A stretch of DNA of 64,000 nucleotides from JAIWNK01 sp964453115 (GTDB lineage: Bacteria; Chloroflexota; Anaerolineae; Anaerolineales; Anaerolineaceae), in assembly GCA_964453115.1 (NCBI GenBank), contig CAYVRT010000021.1, forward strand, positions 1-64,000, in the 5' to 3' direction. Positions within the stretch are counted from its first letter, which is position 1; each line of letters begins with the position of its first letter. The notes beneath the pieces were generated by a model. That model saw nothing but the letters and a program-made list of their open reading frames with translations, made no database searches and was not told the origin of the DNA. The position numbers and the translations under genes are program-made. Of the stretch, positions 32,835-40,028 are shown one piece after another.

Positions 32835-33428
32835 ATGGAAATCAAACCGGTTGTCATGGTCCTGGCCGACATCAGCGGCTATTCCAACTTCATCCACTTT
32901 CGCTCCACCACCCTGCTACATGCCGAAGGCATCATCACCCACCTGCTGGAAAGCGTCCTCGACCGCGCCAAACACCCGCTCATCCTCAACAAAATTGAAG
33001 GCGACGCCCTCTTCCTCTACGCCCCAACCGATGGCAACGATGCCGAAGTTGCCCGCGACGTGCTGCAACAAGTGCAGCAATTCTTTGCCGCCTTTCGGCA
33101 CGAGGCCAGCCAGACCGCCGAACATTCGGCCCATGTTTGCCCATGCGAGGCCTGTCAGAACGCCGGGCAGCTCAAGCTGAAGGCCATCCTGCACCAGGGA
33201 GAAGTGGTGTTCAAAACCATCCGGCAATTCGAGGAGCTGGCCGGAGAAAATGTCATTCTGCTGCACCGCCTGCTGAAGAACAACCTGGCGCGCCGCGAAT
33301 ACATCCTGCTGACCGAGCATTTTTACACACTCAGCGGCGCCCCGCAAAACGAAGCGCCGCTGACCTGGGTTGAAACCTATCCCGATATTGGAACAGTGCC
33401 GCTGCGCGTGTTAGAGGCTGCGGCCTAG
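32835..33428 (+). CDS. DUF2652 protein, nucleotide-cyclase-like fold
   Basis: The 197-residue protein matches DUF2652, which resembles class III adenylate/guanylate cyclase domains. The start VVMVLADISGYSNFI carries the metal-type Asp and Ser/Gly pattern, and NKIEGDALFLYAP parallels the second metal-binding Asp segment. A Cys-rich stretch, VCPCEACQNAG (about residues 98-108), could bind metal. Catalytic activity is uncertain because the family's biochemistry is unknown to me. GAAAGGAG precedes the ATG. It lies between an SDR and a converging peptidase gene. Confidence 0.78.
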   Translation: MEIKPVVMVLADISGYSNFIHFRSTTLLHAEGIITHLLESVLDRAKHPLILNKIEGDALFLYAPTDGNDAEVARDVLQQVQQFFAAFRHEASQTAEHSAHVCPCEACQNAGQLKLKAILHQGEVVFKTIRQFEELAGENVILLHRLLKNNLARREYILLTEHFYTLSGAPQNEAPLTWVETYPDIGTVPLRVLEAAA

Positions 33429-33438
33429 CCCATCTCGC

Positions 33439-35220
33439 TCAGCCAAGCTCAGCTTCGAGCTGCCGCACGAGCGCATCAATCACATCGAACCCGCCCTGCC
33501 AGAAAGCCGCCTGACCGATATCAATTCCGGCCTCGGCCAGCAGCTGCGCCGGGGCCTTTGAGCCGCCGGTTGCCAAAATCTTGAGATAGCGCGGCTTAAA
33601 GGCTTCGCCCTCGGCCTTGAACTGCTGATAAAGCGCAAAGACCAGCAATTGCCCAAAGGCATAGGCATAGACGTAGAACGGGGTATGGTAAATGTGCGGA
33701 ATGGAGACCCATTCCCAGCGGAATTCATCCGACACCTCAACCGCATCGCCAAACTGATCACGCAACGCCTTGAGATAGGCCTCCGCCAGCTCATCCACCG
33801 AAGCACCCTCATTGATCATCTCATGCGCCTGACGCTCAAACAGGCAGAAGAAGGACTGCCGTTGAATGGTCGCATAGGCATCATCCACCTGACGGAAGAG
33901 AATATCGCGGCGCACCGCCGGGTCAGTTTCCTCAGCCAGCAGGCGGTCCATCAGCATCATCTCGCCAAAGGTCGAGGCCGTCTCGGCCAGCGGCAGGCAG
34001 GAATGGAAGGTAAAGAGACTGTGGTCCGACGCCATCATTGAATGAATGGCGTGCCCCAGTTCATGCGCCAGGGTCGCCACATCATCGGCGCGCTGCTGAT
34101 AGTTGACCAGCACCCAGGGCGTGAGGCGCGGCGAGGTCGAGGCGCAGAACGCACCCCCACGCTTGCCTTTGCGCACCTCACTATCGAGATGGTCCTGCTC
34201 CAGCACACGCCGGGCCAGTTCTTCCAGGCGCGGGTCAAACTGCCGGAAGGAATCGAACACCATCGCAGCTGCCTGGCCAAACGAATATTCCTTATCGGAG
34301 CGCGCAATGGGAGCATAGACATCATAGCGGCGCAGGCGCTCCATCCCCAGCAGGCGCGCCTTGAGGCGGAAGAAACGCTGGAAGATGCCCACATTGCGCT
34401 GCGCCACCTCCAACAGCGTATCTACCACCGCATCGGGAATATCGTTGCCCAGGTTGCGCACCGAAATCGGCTGTGCATATTTGCGCAGTCCCAGGCCCTC
34501 ATTGCGCCAATCGCGCACCAGGGTTTGGTAAATCTGCCCCAGCACCGGCCCATCCTCACCATACACTTCATACAGCTTTTGGTAAGCCGCAGCGCGCAAG
34601 GCCGGGTCGTGCTGACGCACCAGCGAAGTCAGCTCGCCGCGCGTCATCTCGCGCAGCTCGCCATTCACTTCCAGTTTGAAGACATAGCGATTGGTAATGG
34701 CATCATAGAGCGTGCGCAACGCGTTGGCGCCGGTCACCTCTTTGATGTTAATGATCTTTTCCTCAGCCTCCGAAAGGGTATGCGGCTTGAAATGGCGCAT
34801 CTCCTCCAGCCAGTAGCGATAATCGCCCGCCGCCGCCATCAGCCGTTCGGCATTGGCATCGTCGAGCATCTTCCACCACAGCGAGAGGAAGAGCGTCTCA
34901 TTGGCAACTTCGGCGGTGAACTGTTCGATGCGCGCCATCAGTGCCAGCGTGGCCTGATTTTGCGTATCCTCAGCAAAGGCCAGCCCGGCATAGCTGTTCA
35001 TGCGATAGAGCAAGTCCGAAAGTTCTTCATAACGCCGGGCCAGCGCCAAAAAATCGGCGTTGGAAATGTCGGGCGTCAATTGCTCGCGCACCTGCACAAA
35101 CTCGCTCACCATTTGTTTCACCTGAAGAAAAGCAGCTTCCAATTCCGGGCTGTTGGGGCCAGGGAAGAGGTCTGCGAGGCTCCAGCGCTTTTGCTGGAAT
35201 TCATAGGTCTGTTCAGTCAT
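33439..35220 (-). CDS. pepF: oligoendopeptidase F (M3 family)
   Basis: The 593-residue cytoplasmic zinc peptidase of the PepF subgroup hydrolyses oligopeptides. The zinc motif is HELGH (His386-His390) in LAHELGHAIHSMMAS, with the downstream acidic ligand in LAETASTFGEMMLMDRLL. KRGGAFCASTSPRLTPWVL and VSIPHIYHTPFYVYAYAFGQ are PepF hallmarks. It is the second M3 peptidase here and only distantly similar to the one at 9214. GAGGTGC precedes the ATG. It has its own promoter at 35259-35288. Confidence 0.93.
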   Translation of the reverse strand: MTEQTYEFQQKRWSLADLFPGPNSPELEAAFLQVKQMVSEFVQVREQLTPDISNADFLALARRYEELSDLLYRMNSYAGLAFAEDTQNQATLALMARIEQFTAEVANETLFLSLWWKMLDDANAERLMAAAGDYRYWLEEMRHFKPHTLSEAEEKIINIKEVTGANALRTLYDAITNRYVFKLEVNGELREMTRGELTSLVRQHDPALRAAAYQKLYEVYGEDGPVLGQIYQTLVRDWRNEGLGLRKYAQPISVRNLGNDIPDAVVDTLLEVAQRNVGIFQRFFRLKARLLGMERLRRYDVYAPIARSDKEYSFGQAAAMVFDSFRQFDPRLEELARRVLEQDHLDSEVRKGKRGGAFCASTSPRLTPWVLVNYQQRADDVATLAHELGHAIHSMMASDHSLFTFHSCLPLAETASTFGEMMLMDRLLAEETDPAVRRDILFRQVDDAYATIQRQSFFCLFERQAHEMINEGASVDELAEAYLKALRDQFGDAVEVSDEFRWEWVSIPHIYHTPFYVYAYAFGQLLVFALYQQFKAEGEAFKPRYLKILATGGSKAPAQLLAEAGIDIGQAAFWQGGFDVIDALVRQLEAELG

Positions 35221-35258
35221 GGATGCACCTCATTCGAGAAAAAACGGAACGATACTTC

Positions 35259-35288
35259 ATTATAACACGGGCTGAAAGGCTGTTGCAA
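35259..35288 (-). promoter_or_regulatory. promoter of pepF
   Basis: Minus-strand TTGCAA (35283-35288) and TATAAT (35259-35264) are 18 bases apart, leaving a leader of about 33 bases. Confidence 0.6.
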
Positions 35289-35550
35289 AGGCTTGTCAGG
35301 CCTTTGGTCGGGCGCCTGAATTCCCCTCCGGGCTGGGCAGCTTTGACCATATCATCAATCCATCATCGGTAGGGGCATCCCAATGGGACGCCCCTACGAT
35401 TGCGGTCGCTCGCAACGACATGCACCTCCCTGTTCAGCCCCACACAGCAGCCCGTGCCGGCATCCCACCCCCCTCCCTTGGGGAGGGGTTAGAGGCGGGC
35501 GGCCATGCCCACCGCACGACAAAGCCCCCCACAATCGGCCAAAAACAGAG
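35289..35550. repeat. intergenic region with three palindromic repeats
   Basis: This gene-free stretch of the 436-base gap between pepF and the Yip1 gene holds several inverted repeats. GTAGGGGCATCCC (35369-35381) faces GGGACGCCCCTAC (35385-35397) with one mismatch. TTGCG (35400-35404) faces CGCAA (35411-35415). A C-rich/G-rich pair near 35468-35488 surrounds TTGG. Similar short palindromes are common dispersed elements in environmental bacteria. I see no ORF or RNA gene here. Confidence 0.6.
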
Positions 35551-35556
35551 TACAAT
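35551..35556 (+). promoter_or_regulatory. -10 box upstream of the Yip1-ABC operon
   Basis: TACAAT ends seven bases before an in-frame ATG at 35564, the same layout as the leaderless genes, but a second ATG at 35657 has a good ribosome site. Confidence 0.5.
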
Positions 35557-35656
35557 TTCCCCAATGGTTCGGGAACCGAAACGCCACCGCTGGCGTCTCA
35601 TCCTCAACCCCATTTCAAGCACGGGAGATTTCGTGCTGTATCTTCTCAGGAGACCT

Positions 35657-36445
35657 ATGACCGACATTGAACTCGATGAAACCACACAAGAGCAACCGCG
35701 CCGGTTGCACTTTGAATGGCTGCTGCCGACCCTCATCAGTCCCCGCCGCACACTGACAGCCATCGCCAGCCAGGAAAAGGCCGTTTGGCTGACCCCGCTG
35801 CTGGTGCTGAGCATTCTGGCCATTGTGCTGGTGCTGATTGCCGGGCCAGTCCGGCAGCAAATGACCCAAACAGGCAACAGCCTGCCCGAAGGCTTTGAAT
35901 ACTGGTCTGTCGAACAGCAAGAGGCCTACATGCAAACCCTGCAAAGCACCTCCGGGCCAATGTTCACCTACATCTTTCCGGCCCTCGGCGCCCTGCTGGG
36001 CATCTGGATCAACTGGCTGCTCTTGAGCATTCTGCTGCACCTCGGGTTGACATTGGGCGGCAGCCGCAGTTCCAGCGCCGCATCCTTCAACCTGGTTGGC
36101 TGGGCCAGCCTGCCGCTTGGCCTGCGCGCCATCGTCCAGAGCATCGCCATCCTCTCCACCCAACAATTGATCCAGGGCCAGGGACTTTCCGGCTTCATCA
36201 CCCCAACGGGCGGCTTTTCAACCTTTGCCGCAGCCCTGCTTGGCTACATGGACCTCTACTTCCTCTGGATGGTCGCCTTGCTGCTGCTGGGCGTGCGTCC
36301 CATCTCGCACCTCAGCCGCGCCAAGGCCTGGACAATCACCCTCTTCATCGTTCTGCTCACCCTGGCCCTGCGCGCCATGCCTGCCTTCCTTGCCGGGCAA
36401 CTGGGCGGCATGCTGAATGGCGGCGGCGGGTTCTTCTACTTCTAG
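35657..36445 (+). CDS. Yip1-domain membrane protein
   Basis: The 262-residue protein resembles the Yip1 domain family, with a polar N-terminus (1-40) and five membrane segments from about residue 45 to 250. TLISPRRTLTAIASQEKAVWLTPLLVL at the first segment and the central LLLSILLHLGLTLGG match the family pattern. ATG 35657 is preferred because CAGGAG lies six bases upstream. An ATG at 35564 would add 31 residues and fits the leaderless promoter spacing. It is the first gene of an operon with an ABC ATPase, an exoprotein and an ABC permease, so it probably aids that export system. Confidence 0.75.
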   Translation: MTDIELDETTQEQPRRLHFEWLLPTLISPRRTLTAIASQEKAVWLTPLLVLSILAIVLVLIAGPVRQQMTQTGNSLPEGFEYWSVEQQEAYMQTLQSTSGPMFTYIFPALGALLGIWINWLLLSILLHLGLTLGGSRSSSAASFNLVGWASLPLGLRAIVQSIAILSTQQLIQGQGLSGFITPTGGFSTFAAALLGYMDLYFLWMVALLLLGVRPISHLSRAKAWTITLFIVLLTLALRAMPAFLAGQLGGMLNGGGGFFYF

Positions 36446-36448
36446 GCC

Positions 36449-37186
36449 ATGAGCAACCCCGCCCCCTTCATCGTCATCCGTCAGCTGCGCAAGACCTTTG
36501 TGCTTGGCCGCTCCACCGTTCACGCCCTGGCAGGCGTAGACCTGGATATTCCCGTCGGCTCGTTCACCGTGCTGATGGGCCCATCCGGCTCCGGCAAAAG
36601 CACCCTGCTCTACCTGGTGGGCGGCCTCGACCGCCTCACCGCTGGCAGCATTCACGTCAACACGCAGGCGCTGGAAACGATGGACGAAAACGCCCTGGCA
36701 GTCTATCGCCGCCGCACGGTCGGCTTCATCTTTCAATCCTTCAATCTCGTTTCCAGCATGACGGCCCTGGAAAACGTAGCCTTTCCGATGCGCTTTTCCG
36801 GGCAAAGCACTTCAGCCCGGCGCAAACGCGCCATCGAGTTGCTGCGCCAGGTAGGGCTGGAAAAACGCCTCTATCACCGCCCCACCGAACTTTCCGGCGG
36901 CCAACAACAGCGCGTCGCCATTGCCCGCGCCCTGGTCAACAACCCCCCGCTCATCCTGGCCGATGAGCCAACCGGCAACCTGGATACAAGCAGCGGCTAC
37001 GCCATCATGCAGCTGCTCAGCGAATTACACCGCAGCGGCCGCACCGTCCTGGTCGTCACCCACGACCCGCGCATGACGCGCTTTTCCACCCACACCCTGC
37101 ATCTCCTCGATGGCCGCATCGTCAGCGAGGCCGAATATCAAGCGGCCTCCCAATTTGAAATCCCCTCGGAGGTATCCCCCGCATGA
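36449..37186 (+). CDS. ABC transporter ATPase (MacB/LolD type)
   Basis: The 245-residue ATPase has Walker A GPSGSGKST, a Q-loop in FIFQSFNLVSSMTALENVAFPM, the signature LSGGQQQRVAIARAL, Walker B LILADEPTGNLD and the switch His in VVTHD. The QSFNLV and GNLDT patterns are typical of MacB/LolD/FtsE-type exporters. It starts 3 bases after the Yip1 stop and ends overlapping the next ATG (ATGA), so its partners are the exoprotein and the permease at 38650. Confidence 0.93.
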   Translation: MSNPAPFIVIRQLRKTFVLGRSTVHALAGVDLDIPVGSFTVLMGPSGSGKSTLLYLVGGLDRLTAGSIHVNTQALETMDENALAVYRRRTVGFIFQSFNLVSSMTALENVAFPMRFSGQSTSARRKRAIELLRQVGLEKRLYHRPTELSGGQQQRVAIARALVNNPPLILADEPTGNLDTSSGYAIMQLLSELHRSGRTVLVVTHDPRMTRFSTHTLHLLDGRIVSEAEYQAASQFEIPSEVSPA

Positions 37187-38643
37187 ACACGCGTTTCCGT
37201 TTTCTGCTCTTTTTGCTCCCCATCCTGCTGCTCTTCCTCAGCTTTGCCCCCATCGCCCAGGCACAAGATGACCCAACCCCCACCCCGCCCTCAGCCGATA
37301 ACCGCCCGCTGATTGTGCTGGATTCCTATTCCACCGGCTTTTCATCCATCAACCCCGGCCAAACCTTTGACCTGGATTTGCAGCTCCACAACATCGGCCA
37401 GCATGGCGCAGTCAACATCATCGCCGTCTTCAGCAGCGCCGAATTTTTCCCCAAAGATACCGGCGCCGTTGTCGCCCTCAACCACATTCCACCAACCGGC
37501 GACCGCACCATCACCCAGCCCTTCACCACAGCCACCGACCTGTGGGGCAAGACCGTTGGCATCATCAACGTCCAGTTAAGTTACAATGAAGAAGATACCG
37601 GCATCCCCTACACCGCCAGTTTCACCATCTCGATTGACCTGAACCAGCCGGTCTACAACCCCAAACCAACTGCCACCGCCACCGTTGTCAATGTCGTCCG
37701 CCCACAGCTGGTCGTGGATAGCTACAGTAGCAATGTTGAGATCCTCCAACCCGGCACCATCTTCAACCTCGACCTGGAAGTCCGCAACCTCGGCAATGCC
37801 AACGCCAAAGCAGTGACGATGGTCCTGGGCGGCGGGGCCTCGGTCAGCGCCGATGCTTCTGGCACCCCGCAGCCGGGCGGCGTTTCGGGCAGTGGCGCCG
37901 ACCTGACCAATTTTGCACCCCTTGGCACCTCCAACCTCGTCTACCTGGGCGACATTCCTCAAGGCAGCACCGCCAGCGCAGCCCCCAGCCTGATCGTCAG
38001 CGTGGCAGCCAACCCGGGCGCCTACCCATTCAAGCTCTCCTTCGTATATACCGACGAAAAGGGCAACCGGATTGTAGATGACCAGGCCATCACCCTTCTC
38101 ATTTACACCCTGCCGGTCATCGAGGTTGGCTTCTACCGCCCGCCCGACCCGTTCTTCAACGGCATGCTCGGCCAGCTGCCCTTGCAGGTGACCAATTTGG
38201 GCCGCAAAAGCGCCGTGCTTGGCAATTTACAAGTCCGCACCGAAAACGGCGAACTGACCAACAACATTGCCCTGGTGGGCGCACTCGAACCAGGCGGCTA
38301 CTTCACCCTGGATAGCAACCTGATGCCCTATTCCGCCGGGCCGCTCGATTTGCAAATCACCATCAATTACACCGACGATTTCAATCAGCTGCGCAGCATT
38401 TCGCAAACCCTGACGGTGGACGTGCAGGAGATGGAAATGCCCACCCCTGACCCGGGCTTTGACCCCAACGCACCCATTGAGCCACCCACAAGCCAGGAAA
38501 CTCTCTGGCAAAAAATTGTGCGCTTCTTCAAGGGCCTGCTCGGCCTGGGCAGCCAGGCCCCACAGCCCGACATCTGGGTAGACCCCCTGCCAGAAGAGCT
38601 GCCGCAGCCCATGCCCATGCCGGCGCCCGGTGGCAAAGGATGA
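37183..38643 (+). CDS. secreted CARDB-like beta-sandwich protein
   Basis: The 486-residue protein has a signal peptide (cleavage near AQAQDD), a short Pro/Thr linker and three repeated Ig-like modules resembling CARDB domains. Repeats share lines such as PLIVLDSYSTGFSSINPGQT and PQLVVDSYSSNVEILQPGT, each followed by LDL(Q/E)(L/V)xN(I/L)G. A C-terminal helix (WQKIVRFFKGLLGLG) may touch the membrane. It sits where a MacA-type periplasmic adaptor usually lies, between the ATPase and permease genes, and may do an equivalent job. The function is inferred from position only. Confidence 0.75.
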   Translation: MNTRFRFLLFLLPILLLFLSFAPIAQAQDDPTPTPPSADNRPLIVLDSYSTGFSSINPGQTFDLDLQLHNIGQHGAVNIIAVFSSAEFFPKDTGAVVALNHIPPTGDRTITQPFTTATDLWGKTVGIINVQLSYNEEDTGIPYTASFTISIDLNQPVYNPKPTATATVVNVVRPQLVVDSYSSNVEILQPGTIFNLDLEVRNLGNANAKAVTMVLGGGASVSADASGTPQPGGVSGSGADLTNFAPLGTSNLVYLGDIPQGSTASAAPSLIVSVAANPGAYPFKLSFVYTDEKGNRIVDDQAITLLIYTLPVIEVGFYRPPDPFFNGMLGQLPLQVTNLGRKSAVLGNLQVRTENGELTNNIALVGALEPGGYFTLDSNLMPYSAGPLDLQITINYTDDFNQLRSISQTLTVDVQEMEMPTPDPGFDPNAPIEPPTSQETLWQKIVRFFKGLLGLGSQAPQPDIWVDPLPEELPQPMPMPAPGGKG

Positions 38644-38649
38644 GCCACA

Positions 38650-39975
38650 ATGCGTTTCTTTGATTTGCTCAGCCTGATCAGCAGCAACCTGGCACGTCGC
38701 AAAGGCCGCGTCGTGCTGACGGCGATTGGCGTTGTCATCGGCACGGCGGCGGTCATCATCCTCGTTTCACTGGCAAATGGCCTGCAAAAAAGTGCCACCA
38801 GTCAGCTCTATGGCATTTCAGACCTGAAACTGATTCAGGTTTCGCCGGGTTTTGATGGCGGTGAACAAGGGCCAATGATGATGGGCGGCGGCGGTGGAGG
38901 AGGGGGCGGCGGCACCCAAAAACTGCTCACCCCCCAGGCGATTAAGGAACTGGCCGCCCTGCCGGGCGTCGAGGCCGTCATCCCGCGCGACTTCCTCTTT
39001 TCCTACGCCATGATGCGCTATGGCAAGCTGGAAACCTTCCCGCAGATGGTGGGCCTGGATGCCCCGAACCTGGATGTGTTTGAATATCCGCTCCAGGGCG
39101 GCAGCGCACAGCTAGAACGCGGCACGGCCGTGGTGGGCAGCTGGGTGGTGCGCAGCTTCTACGACCCCAGCCTGCGCCCCGGCCAAGACCCGCCACCCCC
39201 GCCCGATTTGCTCGGGCAAACTGTGCGCCTGGAAATTATCAAATGGTCCAGCGATGGGCAGGAAATTCGCAAAACCATCAGCCTGCGAATTGTGGGCGTG
39301 CTGCAAGAAACGCGCGGCGAGGCCGATAACATGGTCTTTGTGCGCATGGACGAACTGACCAGCTGGAATGAATGGATCAACGGCAAGCGCATCAATCGCA
39401 ACAAAGATGGCTACAACAATGTCGTTGTCAAGGCCACAGACCCCAACCAGGTCATTGAACTGGCTGACCAGATTAACGAAATGGGCTTCATGGCCTACAC
39501 GCCACAATCCTTCGTCCAGGGCATCAACAGCTTCTTCGTCGTCCTGCAAATCATCTTTGGCGGGGTGGGCGCCATTGCCCTATTGGTGGCCGCCATTGGC
39601 ATCGCCAACACAATGACGATGGCGATTTTGGAGCGCACGCGCGAGATTGGCCTGATGAAGGCAATTGGCGCCAGCAACCGCGACGTGCTGAGCATCTTCC
39701 TCGGCGAAGCGGCCGGGATGGGCTTCCTGGGCGGGCTGGGCGGGGTAGCCGTTGGATGGGTCAGCGGACAGCTGCTCAACATCGTTGCCACCAACTACCT
39801 AGCAGCACAGGCCGCACAGGGCGGCGGCCCGCCGCCCGAAATTGCCCTCAACACCCCGCTCTGGCTGATGGTGTTTGCCCTGCTGTTTGCCACACTGATT
39901 GGGTTGCTCTCCGGGCTTTACCCGGCACTCCGTGCCGCAACCCTCATGCCCGTCACCGCCCTCAAATACGAATGA
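38650..39975 (+). CDS. ABC transporter permease (MacB_PCD/FtsX)
   Basis: The 441-residue permease has the four-segment MacB/FtsX topology: one membrane segment near the N-terminus (about 22-45), a large extracytoplasmic domain, then three segments after residue 290. VLTAIGVVIGTAAVIILVSLANGL, TMTMAILERTREIGLMKAIGASNRDVL and the C-terminal GLYPALRAATLMPVTALKYE are diagnostic. An unusual run of ten Gly lies in the first part of the external domain (DNA near 38884-38914). It pairs with the ATPase at 36449. Likely role is export or extraction of a lipoprotein, peptide or envelope component. Confidence 0.9.
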   Translation: MRFFDLLSLISSNLARRKGRVVLTAIGVVIGTAAVIILVSLANGLQKSATSQLYGISDLKLIQVSPGFDGGEQGPMMMGGGGGGGGGGTQKLLTPQAIKELAALPGVEAVIPRDFLFSYAMMRYGKLETFPQMVGLDAPNLDVFEYPLQGGSAQLERGTAVVGSWVVRSFYDPSLRPGQDPPPPPDLLGQTVRLEIIKWSSDGQEIRKTISLRIVGVLQETRGEADNMVFVRMDELTSWNEWINGKRINRNKDGYNNVVVKATDPNQVIELADQINEMGFMAYTPQSFVQGINSFFVVLQIIFGGVGAIALLVAAIGIANTMTMAILERTREIGLMKAIGASNRDVLSIFLGEAAGMGFLGGLGGVAVGWVSGQLLNIVATNYLAAQAAQGGGPPPEIALNTPLWLMVFALLFATLIGLLSGLYPALRAATLMPVTALKYE

Positions 39976-39982
39976 AAGAAGA

Positions 39983-40012
39983 CCCTCCCCCCGAAAACCA
40001 GCGGGGGGAGGG
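39983..40012. terminator. hairpin between convergent operons
   Basis: CCCTCCCCCCG (39983-39993) pairs perfectly with CGGGGGGAGGG (40002-40012). T-rich sequence follows only on the minus strand (TCTTCTTT), so it may best stop transcription of the repeat-protein gene. Confidence 0.6.
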
Positions 40013-40028
40013 TTGCACCGGGCAAAGG

